Position numbers and translations under genes: made by a program. Of a stretch of 11,943 nucleotides of DNA, positions 1 to 8,980 are shown piece by piece. The stretch is taken from positions 1-11,943 of the forward strand of contig CANQZT010000031.1 in NCBI GenBank assembly GCA_947628335.1, read 5' to 3'. The notes under the pieces were generated by a model. That model was not told where the DNA came from. It did no database searches and worked only from the letters and a program-made list of their open reading frames with translations. The stretch's first letter is position 1; every line of letters begins with the position of its first letter. This DNA is from an uncultured Clostridia bacterium (GTDB taxonomy: Bacteria; Bacillota_A; Clostridia; TANB77; CAG-508).

Positions 1-155
1 ACCTGTACTCACACAGGTGGGTGCCTACCTAAATACTCTTGGGTTTCTTACATAAATGTAAGCATGCACGCCATATTTAGAGATTAGCTCCCAATTCCAA
101 AACTTGTAGGTTCTAAAATATCTTGCTTATCGTACTACGCAGGGAAATTTATTAA
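1..155 (-). ncRNA. ssrS: 6S RNA (SsrS-like), 3' end cut by window edge
   Basis: Read on the minus strand, this stretch starts near CCCTGCG (about 145) and continues with AACCTAC, TTGGGAGC, GTGCATGC, AAACCCAAGAG, AGGTAGGCACCCACCT and a small hairpin ACCTGT-GTGAGT-ACAGGT at the left edge. CCTAC can pair with GTAGG, TTGGG with CCCAA, and CTTACAT with ATGTAAG, giving a long rod with an internal hairpin. As I recall the family, this layout and the GTGCATGC and GGCACCCACC segments are typical of 6S RNA in Clostridia. 6S RNA imitates an open promoter and sequesters housekeeping RNA polymerase. The region is clearly less AT-rich than its surroundings and has no open reading frame, which supports a structured RNA. 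The 3' strand that would pair with CCCTGCG lies outside the window. The exact 5' end (about 150-165) is inferred. Identification is from memory of the family, not from a covariance search. Confidence 0.7.
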
Positions 156-171
156 CTTTTTTATTGTATTT

Positions 172-201
172 ATATTAACACATTCCCAATATATTTTTCA
201 A
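172..201 (-). promoter_or_regulatory. possible promoter of the 6S-like RNA
   Basis: On the minus strand TTGAAA (201-196) and TAATAT (177-172) are separated by 18 bases and would start transcription near 165, just upstream of the structured RNA. The surrounding DNA is so AT-rich that chance matches are expected. The rest of the gap from about 156 to 340 shows only AT-rich sequence with no gene. Confidence 0.3.
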
Positions 202-340
202 ATTTCCTTTTTTACTATTTTTATCTTTTACAATCATTTTTAACATTTTATCTTTATTTTTTAACTATATTTCTATATTATTCATACTATTTTAAATGTT
301 GCATTATTTATATAAATCTGATAAAATATATATGTTATGA

Positions 341-378
341 AAAAAGCAAGCAATATATTTATATATTACTTGCTTTTT
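341..378 (-). terminator. rho-independent terminator after uppP
   Basis: Two arms, AAAAAGCAAG and CTTGCTTTTT with flanking AATAT/ATATT, form a stem of about 16 bp with a 6-nt loop right after the uppP stop codon. One pair is a mismatch if read on the plus strand but a G-U wobble in minus-strand RNA. The hairpin ends in a run of U in the minus direction. Both points indicate that it terminates the TPR-dpaA-uppP operon. Confidence 0.85.
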
Positions 379-380
379 CG

Positions 381-1184
381 TTATATAACAAATGATAGAA
401 TAATTATTGCAATACCTACAATAACACGATATATTGCAAATCCTTTGAAACTTCCTTTCTTTAGATACTCTAATAAAAATTTAATAACTATTATTCCTAC
501 AATAAAACTTGTTAATATTCCTATAAAAAAAGGAAAACTAAAAACAAAATCTTTAAATTTATAGATTGTTGCTGCAAATACAATTGGTGTTGATAACAGA
601 AATGAATATTTCGCTGTAGACTCTCGATCTACTCCCATAATTCTTCCTGTAGTCATAGTTACACCTGAACGTGATACACCTGGAATAAAAGCTAAACTTT
701 GTGATAACCCTATTAAAAACGTTTGCTTCAAACTCATATTTTCGTAATTTGTATTTGATTTCGATTTCTTATCAACAATGTATAAAATTACTCCCATTAC
801 AGCTAACGCAATTCCTATTATTAATGGCTTTTCTAATGCATCTCCTACAAAATGATCTAATAAAAAACCTATTGCTCCTCCTGGTATTGTTGCAAGAACA
901 ATATACCAAAACATTTTTCCTTCTGTTGTTTTCTCTTTCTTTACTATTTGATTATATCCACCTTTTATTAGCTTTATCCAATCTTTAAAGAAAAAAATTC
1001 CAATTGCAAGTAAAGTTCCAAAATGTAATGCTACATCAAACCCTTCAAACGAATTCACAAATTCTTGTGATTTTGTCCACCCTAATATCCATGGTATAAT
1101 ATTTAAATGTGCTGAACTCGAAATTGGCAAAAGCTCTGTTAATCCCTGTACTACTCCTAGTATAATAGCTTGTAATATAGTCAT
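381..1184 (-). CDS. uppP: undecaprenyl-diphosphatase (UppP/BacA)
   Basis: Integral membrane phosphatase that converts undecaprenyl diphosphate to the monophosphate, recycling the lipid carrier for peptidoglycan and other wall polymers; it also gives bacitracin tolerance. The 267-residue length is normal for the family. The first catalytic motif is Q13xxxE17 followed by LPISSSAH (19-26), and the second is PGVSRSG (168-174) with Arg172; both are hallmarks of the family. Several hydrophobic helices fill the rest, ending in a hydrophobic tail. The start ATG at 1184 has a good ribosome binding site (GAGAGGAGA, 6-7 bases upstream). It begins 24 bases after the dpaA stop and is the last gene of the operon TPR-dpaA-uppP, followed at once by a terminator. 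The link to dpaA suggests co-expression, possibly during sporulation when cortex is made, but no sporulation promoter is proved. Confidence 0.95.
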   Translation of the reverse strand: MTILQAIILGVVQGLTELLPISSSAHLNIIPWILGWTKSQEFVNSFEGFDVALHFGTLLAIGIFFFKDWIKLIKGGYNQIVKKEKTTEGKMFWYIVLATIPGGAIGFLLDHFVGDALEKPLIIGIALAVMGVILYIVDKKSKSNTNYENMSLKQTFLIGLSQSLAFIPGVSRSGVTMTTGRIMGVDRESTAKYSFLLSTPIVFAATIYKFKDFVFSFPFFIGILTSFIVGIIVIKFLLEYLKKGSFKGFAIYRVIVGIAIIILSFVI

Positions 1185-1208
1185 TTTTATTTCTCCTCTC
1201 TTGTTTCT

Positions 1209-2078
1209 TTATTCATTATTAATTTCTTTAAACATATTTAATAGTGTTTCTTTCATAAATTCAGCAGATGTTATAGGTGATACTTTGCCAGGAAGAGATA
1301 ATGCCCAATTAAATTTAATCCCTAGTTCTTTTACAGCTTTTTGATCTACTCCACCTGGATTTGATGCTAGATCAATTATAAGTGCATCTTTTTTTACTTC
1401 CTTTAACATATTTCTATCTAATAAAACAAAAGGTATTGTATTTATAATTATATTAAATCTAGATATATTTTCTTTTAATTCTATTAAATTGATTGGTTCA
1501 TATCCATATGCTTTTATCCATGCAAGATCCGTTGTTTTTCTTGCTTCACATGCTACATTTGCTCCAATTCCATCTAACATTTTTGCAAGTATCTTTCCAA
1601 TTCTTCCAAATCCTAATACAAGCACATTGTTACCATGAAGATTTGTTAATGTTTCATTAATAGCAATTTGTATAGCTCCTTCTGCTGTTGATATTGCATT
1701 TAAAACTGCTAATTCTTCTCTCTTAATAATATCTAATATTGTAATATTTTTAGAATTTCCTTTTTCATATACATCTTGTTTAATAGAACCTGCTATAAAT
1801 GTCTTTCCATCTAAATTATCTAACAATTCATCTAATGTTATCTTATTTTCACTAAATGGTGCACTTATATATCCTCCATTTGTAGATAATGGTAATGGTC
1901 CAATTACTATATCTGCACTCTGTATACATTCTTTTAAAGATGTACTTTTATTAGTTATTTCTGTAGACTTTTCTAATCCATATGTATTAACAATATAATT
2001 TTCTTTCTCTAACATCCCTACTAACTTTTCAATTCTTAAATCTCCACCAATAACAGCAATATTTTTTATCAATCTCAT
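1209..2078 (-). CDS. dpaA: dipicolinate synthase subunit A (DpaA/SpoVFA)
   Basis: Oxidoreductase-like subunit of dipicolinate synthase, which makes dipicolinic acid in the mother cell for loading into the spore core; known from sporulating Bacilli and many Clostridia. The protein starts with IAVIGGDLR, the usual N-terminal signature, followed by a substrate domain. Near residue 150 it has the dinucleotide-binding motif VLGFGRIG, and it ends with DLASNPGGVD and ALSLPGKVSP, both typical of DpaA. The length of 289 aa is normal. A GTG at 2081 precedes ATG at 2078; I prefer the ATG because the AAGGA site is then 5 bases away instead of 2. The gene follows the TPR gene by about 40 bases. The partner subunit dpaB often lies directly downstream, but here the next gene is uppP, so DpaB must be elsewhere or missing. 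Confidence 0.93.
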   Translation of the reverse strand: MRLIKNIAVIGGDLRIEKLVGMLEKENYIVNTYGLEKSTEITNKSTSLKECIQSADIVIGPLPLSTNGGYISAPFSENKITLDELLDNLDGKTFIAGSIKQDVYEKGNSKNITILDIIKREELAVLNAISTAEGAIQIAINETLTNLHGNNVLVLGFGRIGKILAKMLDGIGANVACEARKTTDLAWIKAYGYEPINLIELKENISRFNIIINTIPFVLLDRNMLKEVKKDALIIDLASNPGGVDQKAVKELGIKFNWALSLPGKVSPITSAEFMKETLLNMFKEINNE

Positions 2079-2121
2079 CACTTTCCTTTCATATTAATTT
2101 TATGAATAAGTTTATTTCTTA

Positions 2122-3324
2122 TTACTTTTCTCGTTGCTCATCTTTATATATTTGCTCTTTCTCTTTTTTTAATTTTATAGTATTTTTACTTAATTTTCCA
2201 ACTAAATTAATTGTCTTTTCTAAATGTTTATGTACTTTTATTTCTTTTTCACTTAGAGTAGTTTCCTTTTCTTTTTCTATCTCTTCTTCAACATTTGGAA
2301 AATTTATATACGCTTTAATAGGAAGGAAAATTGGCTCATTTTCTGCTTTTTTGTAAATTTTATAGTCTATATCAATCGCCGTATTTAAAAATTTAATAGC
2401 ATTTTCTTTATCACCTTTTACCATATATATTTTAGCTAAATTGTAATATGCCTTTGGCTCCAATTCTGCATTTTGTACACTTTTTAGAAAATATTTTTCT
2501 GCTTCATCTAAATCATTATAAATTAAATTGATTTGTGCTAAATTATAATATCCATTATATAATAAAGTATTGATAGTTGCAGCTTTTTCATAACACACTT
2601 TTGCATTTTGAAAATCATTTAGCATAGTATATACCATCCCCATATTATAAAATAAGTCATAATTAGTTGGATTATATTTCAAAGCATCATTATATATATT
2701 TATTGCTTCTTTGTATCTTTCCTGCGCACAATAAATATCTCCCAAAATCATTGTTGCTTCCAACATTTCTGGTTTTTTTCTTAATAATGTTTCTAACATT
2801 CCAGCTGCTTCTTCTTTTTTTCCTAAATCATTTAATAATTGTGATATTTTATAATAAGAATCATAATCTTTTTTGTTAATATCTATTACCTGTACATATT
2901 CATCTATTGCTTTTCTCATTCCACCTTCTTTTTCGTAAATCTCTGCTAACATTTTATGACCATAATAACTCCCATGATATTTTGTAACAAGTGAAATTAA
3001 AAAACTTTTAGCTGCTTTTTGATTATTCATAAGCATTGCAAATTTTGCAAGACTTATATAAATAATTTCTGAAAAATTAATGTTTCTATGTTCTATATAT
3101 ATAATAATTATTGGTATAATAATTGATATTAAATAAATAAAAACTCTCACTAACATACTGATATTTATTCTAAAAATAATTTCTATAAAATTTATTGCAA
3201 TTCCAAAAGCTTGCATACAAAGGATGATAATATAATTAGTATCATTCTTTCTTATCATCTTAAAAAATATAAAAATAAATAACGAAAATGCCAATATATT
3301 AAATATAATTTTCTCTATTAACAC
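2122..3324 (-). CDS. membrane-anchored tetratricopeptide (TPR) repeat protein
   Basis: 400 residues. The first ~80 hold about three hydrophobic helices (roughly 5-21, 31-50 and 57-78), so the protein is membrane-bound. From about residue 88 to 330 there are at least six degenerate 34-residue TPR units, with repeated patterns such as YYKISQLLNDLGKKEEA, LFYNMGMVYTMLNDFQNA and AYYNLAKIYMVKGDKENA. The C-terminus (about 345-400) is highly charged, rich in Lys and Glu, probably helical. TPR domains bind partner proteins; no enzymatic motif is visible and no specific function can be given. It is first in an operon with dpaA and uppP, so a role tied to sporulation or the envelope is only an inference. 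The start is GTG at 3324, 9 bases after AAAGGAG. An overlapping ATG at 3326 would stop after two codons. No convincing promoter was found in the AT-rich 85 bases upstream. Confidence 0.85.
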   Translation of the reverse strand: MLIEKIIFNILAFSLFIFIFFKMIRKNDTNYIIILCMQAFGIAINFIEIIFRINISMLVRVFIYLISIIIPIIIIYIEHRNINFSEIIYISLAKFAMLMNNQKAAKSFLISLVTKYHGSYYGHKMLAEIYEKEGGMRKAIDEYVQVIDINKKDYDSYYKISQLLNDLGKKEEAAGMLETLLRKKPEMLEATMILGDIYCAQERYKEAINIYNDALKYNPTNYDLFYNMGMVYTMLNDFQNAKVCYEKAATINTLLYNGYYNLAQINLIYNDLDEAEKYFLKSVQNAELEPKAYYNLAKIYMVKGDKENAIKFLNTAIDIDYKIYKKAENEPIFLPIKAYINFPNVEEEIEKEKETTLSEKEIKVHKHLEKTINLVGKLSKNTIKLKKEKEQIYKDEQREK

Positions 3325-3408
3325 ATTTTCTTTCTCCTTTCTTTTATCTGTTTAATATCACTTTTTATTCTTCTTAAGTATTAAAATATACATTTATTCT
3401 ATAATAAA

Positions 3409-3433
3409 ACAGAATACTTTTCAAGTATTCTGT
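3409..3433 (-). terminator. rho-independent terminator after dnaJ
   Basis: ACAGAATACTT and AAGTATTCTGT form a perfect 11-bp stem with a 3-nt loop, 6 bases after the dnaJ stop. On the minus strand it is followed by TTTTATTATA, a U-rich tail. It closes the hrcA-grpE-dnaK-dnaJ operon and separates it from the TPR-dpaA-uppP operon. Confidence 0.85.
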
Positions 3434-3439
3434 CATCTT

Positions 3440-4585
3440 TTATCCAAATAATCCCTTTTTCTTAACTGGTGGCTGTTCATTCATAGTTTTAGCAAGTTGC
3501 ATAAGTAAATCTCGTTGTTCCCTAGATAAACGTTTTGGTGTTTGTATTTCTACCGTAAAAATTAAATCCCCTTGATAATTTCTATTTACAGCTTTAAATC
3601 CTTTTCCTTTTATTCTAAATCGTGTTCCTGTACTTGTTCCTTCTGGTATTTTAAATGTTTCTGTTCCCCCTGCTACCATTGGAATTTTTAATTCTGCACC
3701 CAATGTTGCTTGTGTAAATGTAATTGGTATATCACACAATACATTATAGTCTTGTCTTGTAAAAATGTTATGCCTTTTTATATGTACTGTAATATATAAA
3801 TTCCCCTTTGGACCACCTTTTAATCCAGGAGCACCTTCACCATTTACTACTAATGTTTCATTTTCATTTATTCCTGCTGGAATTTTCACTTTAATTCTTG
3901 CTGGTTTTCTTATAGTTCCTTTTCCATGACAATTTTCACAATGTTCTTTAATTACTTTTCCTTCTCCATGACATGTTGGACACGTTCTTGTCGTTTGCAT
4001 TTGACCTAAAATTGTTGTCTGAACTTGCCTTATTTGACCAGTTCCTCCACACATTGTACATGTTTCTACTTTAGTTCCTGGCTTAGCTCCTGTACCTTTA
4101 CATGTATCACATATATCATCTCTTGTAATATTAATTTCCTTTTCAACGCCCAAGTAAGATTCTTCAAAGGTTATCTCCATACTATATCTTAAATCAGCAC
4201 CCTTTGTAGGTCCATTATTTTGTCTATTACTTCTACTATTAAATCCCCCTCCAAAGAAAGATGAGAAAATATCACCTATATCTCCCATATCAAATCCATC
4301 AAAACCTGACGTTGTATATGAATAATAACCTCCATTCTCTCCACCAAAACCTTGTGGTCCATTATGTCCAAATTGATCATACATCCTTCTTTTCTGTGGA
4401 TCAGACAAATTTTCATATGCTTCATTTACCTCTTTAAATTTTGCCTCTGCTTCTTTTTTATTATCTGGATTTGCATCTGGATGATATTTTTTAGCAAGTT
4501 TCCTGTATGCTTTTTTTAATTCATCATCACTTGCATTCTTATCTACTCCTAAAACCTCATAATAATCTCTTTTTTGTTCAGCCAT
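3440..4585 (-). CDS. dnaJ: chaperone DnaJ (Hsp40)
   Basis: Co-chaperone that delivers unfolded proteins to DnaK and stimulates its ATPase. All class I DnaJ domains are present in 381 residues: the J domain (about 5-72) with HPD at 35-37; a Gly/Phe-rich linker (about 73-126); a zinc-binding domain (159 to about 222) with four CxxCxGxG repeats ([32 protein letters not shown]); and the C-terminal substrate-binding domain. The ATG start has GGAGG 6 bases upstream. It is the last gene of the heat-shock operon, about 70 bases after dnaK, with a hairpin in that gap. Arg codons here include CGA, CGT, AGA and AGG, but no CGG in frame. Confidence 0.98.
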   Translation of the reverse strand: MAEQKRDYYEVLGVDKNASDDELKKAYRKLAKKYHPDANPDNKKEAEAKFKEVNEAYENLSDPQKRRMYDQFGHNGPQGFGGENGGYYSYTTSGFDGFDMGDIGDIFSSFFGGGFNSRSNRQNNGPTKGADLRYSMEITFEESYLGVEKEINITRDDICDTCKGTGAKPGTKVETCTMCGGTGQIRQVQTTILGQMQTTRTCPTCHGEGKVIKEHCENCHGKGTIRKPARIKVKIPAGINENETLVVNGEGAPGLKGGPKGNLYITVHIKRHNIFTRQDYNVLCDIPITFTQATLGAELKIPMVAGGTETFKIPEGTSTGTRFRIKGKGFKAVNRNYQGDLIFTVEIQTPKRLSREQRDLLMQLAKTMNEQPPVKKKGLFG

Positions 4586-4620
4586 TTCTCGCCTCCACTT
4601 TTTATCATTATTATTTTAAT

Positions 4621-4646
4621 TTAGGCAGACGAACCAGTCTGCCTAA
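4621..4646 (-). other. dnaK-dnaJ intercistronic hairpin
   Basis: TTAGGCAGAC and GTCTGCCTAA form a perfect 10-bp stem with a 6-nt loop between the dnaK stop and the dnaJ ribosome binding site. In the direction of transcription it is followed by ATTAAAATAATAATG and not by a U-run, so it does not look like an efficient terminator. It may protect or partly separate the dnaK mRNA from dnaJ, or lower dnaJ expression; this is inference. Confidence 0.7.
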
Positions 4647-4655
4647 TGCTAGTAA

Positions 4656-6527
<1,872 letters not shown>

Positions 6528-6588
6528 TTATTTCTATATTATTAACTTCTTTTGTACAATTTATATAAATTTAAAATTAAAAACAAAT

Positions 6589-7080
6589 TTAATTTGCAAC
6601 TACTACCATAGAGTGACGAATTACTTTATTTCCTATTTTATATCCTTTTCTAAATTCTTCTTTAATTTCTTTTTCACCTAAACTTTCATCTTGTACACTA
6701 CTTACCGCTTCGTGATATTCCGGATCAAAAGTATTTCCTACTGTTTCTATTTCTTCTACTCCTAATGCCTTTAATGCTTCTACAAATTGTTTTAATACCA
6801 TTTCTATCCCTTGTTTATAATTTTGATCTTCAGTTTCTACATTTACTGCTTTTTCTAGATTATCTAAAGTTGGTAACAGTGATGTTACAATATCTGCTAC
6901 TAATGAATGATATAAACTGTCCCTTTCTTTAGCACTTCTTTTTTTGTAGTTATCAAATTCTGCCATTATTCTTTTATATCTGTCTGTTGTTTCTTCTAGT
7001 TCTTGCTTTATCTTATCTTTTTCTGAAACTTCCTCTTTTTTTTCTTCTTGTTCTTCTACTTTTTTATTTTCCTTCTCCAC
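6589..7080 (-). CDS. grpE: nucleotide exchange factor GrpE
   Basis: Releases ADP from DnaK so that the chaperone cycle can continue. 163 residues. The N-terminus (1-35) is an acidic, low-complexity Lys/Glu segment. A long coiled coil follows, containing YKRIMAEFDNYKKRS (near 35-50), which is characteristic of GrpE. The C-terminal beta domain has NTFDPEYHEAVS and ends in VIRHSMVVVAN, the conserved GrpE tail. The start is GTG at 7080, placed 8 bases after AAAGGAGG. It begins 20 bases after the hrcA stop, second in the heat-shock operon. An in-frame CGG is absent, although CGG occurs out of frame twice. Confidence 0.95.
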   Translation of the reverse strand: MEKENKKVEEQEEKKEEVSEKDKIKQELEETTDRYKRIMAEFDNYKKRSAKERDSLYHSLVADIVTSLLPTLDNLEKAVNVETEDQNYKQGIEMVLKQFVEALKALGVEEIETVGNTFDPEYHEAVSSVQDESLGEKEIKEEFRKGYKIGNKVIRHSMVVVAN

Positions 7081-7100
7081 AACACGTTCCTCCTTTTTTA

Positions 7101-8115
7101 CTATAAACCGTCTTGTTCATTCATCTTCTTACTAATATATTTCATAACAGAAATTACTTTTGAATAATCCATTCTTTTTGGACCTATAATTCCTATTGTT
7201 CCTAAGTCTTTATTTCCTACTGTATGTTTAAAAGTTACAATACTAAAGTCTTTCAATTTGTCATTGTCGTTTTCTTTTCCAATATACACATTTATATCCT
7301 TAGCCATTCCTGAGTTTAACATATCTACCATTATATCTTTAGCATCTAACACATTTACAAATTTTTTTGCAAGTTCTAAGCTTTTAAATTCTGGTAAATC
7401 AAATGCTTTATTGGCACCTTCAAGATATATATGACTTTCTTCTTCAATAATTTTATTAATTTGGTCTATAATTGGTTTAATTACTTCTACACTATAAGTA
7501 ATCTCTGATAATATATACTCTTCCATTGGTTTATCAATTTTACTTAATTGTTTTCCTTTTAACTTACTATTAAACAAATTATTTAATGTTTCAACTTGGC
7601 TTAAAGTAATATCATTATCATATTTAATAATAGTTTCTTTTACAAGTCCTCCATCTGTTACAATAACTACCATAAGCATTCTTGTTCCAAGTAATACAAA
7701 TTTAATCTCTTCTATTAACTGCATATCATTTTTAGGTCCGAATTGCAACTGTTGTATAGTGAGTAATTTCAGACAATGTTGATGTTGCAATTTTAGTTAA
7801 TTCCTCTATTTCATTTACTTTTGTTGAAAGCTTTGATTGTATATACTTGATTTCTTCTAATGAAATATCTTGATCATTTAATAGTTCATCTACATAGAAT
7901 CTATATCCCTTCTCTGAAGGAACACGCCCTGCTGATGTATGTGGTTTATCTAAATATCCTATATTTTCCAGTTCTGCAAGCTCGTTTCTAACTGTAGCAC
8001 TACTATAATTTAATCCATACTTTTTTACAAGAGTTCCTGAACTTACTGGCTCTGCTGTATTAATATATTCATCAATGACGGCTTGTAAAATCTGTTTTTT
8101 TCTTTCATCTAGCAT
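7101..8115 (-). CDS. hrcA: heat-inducible transcription repressor HrcA, split by a +1 frameshift at a CGG codon
   Basis: Repressor of class I heat-shock genes; binds CIRCE operators and is itself matured by GroEL. Residues 1-125 are read in one frame from ATG at 8115 (site AGAGGTGA upstream) and contain the winged helix with SSATVRNELAELE and TSAGRVPSEKGYRFYVDEL. In that frame ATT is followed by CGG ACC TAA, a stop. Skipping the C at 7740 gives GGA CCT AAA, so the protein continues as TTVAI-GPK and runs for another 212 residues through the usual GAF-like HrcA domain to the stop at 7101. The joined protein is 337 aa, the normal length, and the junction matches the family pattern VAxGPK without gap or extra residue. 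Both halves are otherwise undamaged. The ORF can be extended upstream to 8202, but that would run through the promoter and operator. Whether this is programmed frameshifting, a mutation or a sequence error cannot be decided from one window. Confidence 0.9.
7738..7740 (-). other. +1 frameshift site 1: CGG in hrcA
   Basis: Minus-strand context GCA ATT CGG ACC TAA. Skipping the C of CGG makes the next codon GGA (Gly), giving A-I-G-P-K. The original frame stops two codons after the preceding Ile. There is no Shine-Dalgarno-like stimulator or obvious downstream hairpin. Confidence 0.75.
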
Positions 8116-8129
8116 ATCTTCACCTCTTT

Positions 8130-8156
8130 TTAGCACTTTGTGTGTCTGACTGCTAA
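8130..8156 (-). promoter_or_regulatory. CIRCE-like operator 1 (leader side)
   Basis: On the plus strand TTAGCACTT, 9 bases, then GACTGCTAA: the 9-9-9 layout of CIRCE (consensus TTAGCACTC-N9-GAGTGCTAA) with a few mismatches. It lies between the predicted transcription start and the hrcA ribosome binding site, the usual place for HrcA binding. Confidence 0.8.
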
Positions 8157-8167
8157 TTACTTGTATT

Positions 8168-8196
8168 ATATTATAACCAAAATTAGCAATTGTCAA
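8168..8196 (-). promoter_or_regulatory. housekeeping promoter of the hrcA-grpE-dnaK-dnaJ operon
   Basis: Minus strand: perfect -35 TTGACA (8196-8191), 17 bases, then -10 TAATAT (8173-8168); an overlapping TATAAT gives a 15-base spacer. The -35 box lies inside the upstream CIRCE-like palindrome, so a repressor bound there would block RNA polymerase directly. Confidence 0.8.
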
Positions 8197-8209
8197 CCCC
8201 AATTGCTAA
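8183..8209 (-). promoter_or_regulatory. CIRCE-like operator 2, overlapping the -35 box
   Basis: TTAGCAATT, 9 bases, AATTGCTAA: a perfect inverted repeat in the CIRCE 9-9-9 layout, extendable to 13-bp arms. It shares the TTAGCA/TGCTAA core with operator 1 and encloses the TTGACA of the promoter. It could also form an RNA hairpin at the end of the upp transcript, but the operator role explains the spacing better. Confidence 0.75.
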
Positions 8210-8233
8210 TTTTTTTGTAAATTTTTTGTGTTT

Positions 8234-8861
8234 TTATTTTGTCCCAAATATTCTATCACCTGCATCGCCTAATCCTGGTACAATATATCCGAATATCATT
8301 TAAATGACTGTCTATACTTGCACAATAAATTTGAACATCTGGATATGTATCTTCTACTTTTTTTATTCCCTCAGGAGCAGCAATTAAACATAGAAATTTA
8401 ATTTTCTTTACTCCCTCTTCTTTAATCATCTTGATTGCATCAATTGCCGAACCTCCTGTTGCAAGCATTGGATCTACCAAAATCACTTCTCTTGTACTTA
8501 TATCTTTTGGAACTTTGTAATAGTATCTAACAGGCTTTAGATTTTCCTCATTTCTATATAATCCAATAACACCAATTTTAGCATTGGGAATAATTTTCGT
8601 TATTCCATTAGTCATTCCAAGACCAGCTCTTAATATTGGAATAAACACATATTTATCTTCATTAAACTTTTTAGCTTTAATCTTTGCCATTGGTGTTTCT
8701 AATTCTACTTCATCTAAAGATGCATCTCTTAATGCTTCATAACATAATAACATAGAAATTTCTTCTGCTAATTCTCTAAACTCTTTAGTTCCCGTTTTTT
8801 TATCTCTTAGTATTGATACTTTATGTTGAATTAATGGATGTTTTACTTCAATTACTTTCAT
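8234..8861 (-). CDS. upp: uracil phosphoribosyltransferase, last 18 residues reached by a +1 frameshift at CGG
   Basis: Pyrimidine salvage enzyme: uracil plus PRPP gives UMP and pyrophosphate in the cytoplasm. The start ATG at 8861 has GAGGAAA 8 bases upstream. Residues 71-83 hold the FIPILRAGLG segment and residues 125-140 the PRPP-binding loop VILVDPMLATGGSA. In the starting frame the protein reads to HLNDI (190) and then CGG, continuing as a nonsense tail that stops near 8256. Skipping the C at 8291 restores GYIVPGLGDAGDRIFGTK and a stop at 8234. That is the invariant uracil-binding C-terminus, and the total becomes 208 aa, the usual length (about 209). The original-frame product lacks this motif and would be expected to be inactive. 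The gene is probably monocistronic with its own promoter; hrcA downstream has a separate promoter. Confidence 0.93.
8289..8291 (-). other. +1 frameshift site 2: CGG in upp
   Basis: Minus-strand context AAT GAT ATT CGG ATA. Skipping the C gives GGA TAT ATT, Gly-Tyr-Ile, the start of the conserved Upp C-terminal motif. The six bases ATTCGG plus the following A are identical to those of site 1 in hrcA. Confidence 0.8.
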
Positions 8862-8894
8862 ATAAATTTCCTCTTTTCCTTTTATTTTACTGTC

Positions 8895-8923
8895 ATATTA
8901 CTATAACTAGCAATAAATTGCAA
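8895..8923 (-). promoter_or_regulatory. probable promoter of upp
   Basis: Minus strand: TTGCAA (8923-8918), 17 bases, then TAATAT (8900-8895), followed by the ribosome binding site and ATG at 8861. Spacing and boxes fit a housekeeping promoter, though the region is AT-rich. Confidence 0.5.
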
Positions 8924-8936
8924 TACATTTGTAAAA

Positions 8937-8966
8937 TTCATATAAAACTTTATTATTTAATATAAT
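8937..8966 (+). promoter_or_regulatory. possible promoter of the M15 peptidase gene
   Basis: TATAAT at 8961-8966 is a perfect -10 box. The best -35 is TTCATA (8937-8942) with an 18-base spacer, a weak match. It lies divergently from the upp promoter in the same 119-base gap. Confidence 0.35.
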
Positions 8967-8980
8967 ATATAAAATTCAAA

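Noticed and set aside
337..564. Plus-strand open frame of 75 codons
   Set aside because: It lies over the terminator and the 3' end of uppP on the opposite strand and has no recognisable features; likewise other plus-strand frames opposite uppP, the TPR gene, dnaJ and dnaK.
8116..8202. N-terminal extension of HrcA to 8202
   Set aside because: The extension would translate the promoter and CIRCE elements; the ATG at 8115 has a good ribosome binding site and matches the family N-terminus.
8179..8213. Terminator of upp
   Set aside because: The palindrome is AT-rich with weak pairing and has the exact 9-9-9 CIRCE layout around the -35 box, so an operator is the better call.
8256..8291. Original-frame C-terminus of Upp (IRIYCTRIRRCR) as a genuine variant tail
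   Set aside because: The +1 frame encodes the invariant family C-terminus and gives the standard length, so the original-frame tail is an artefact of not shifting.
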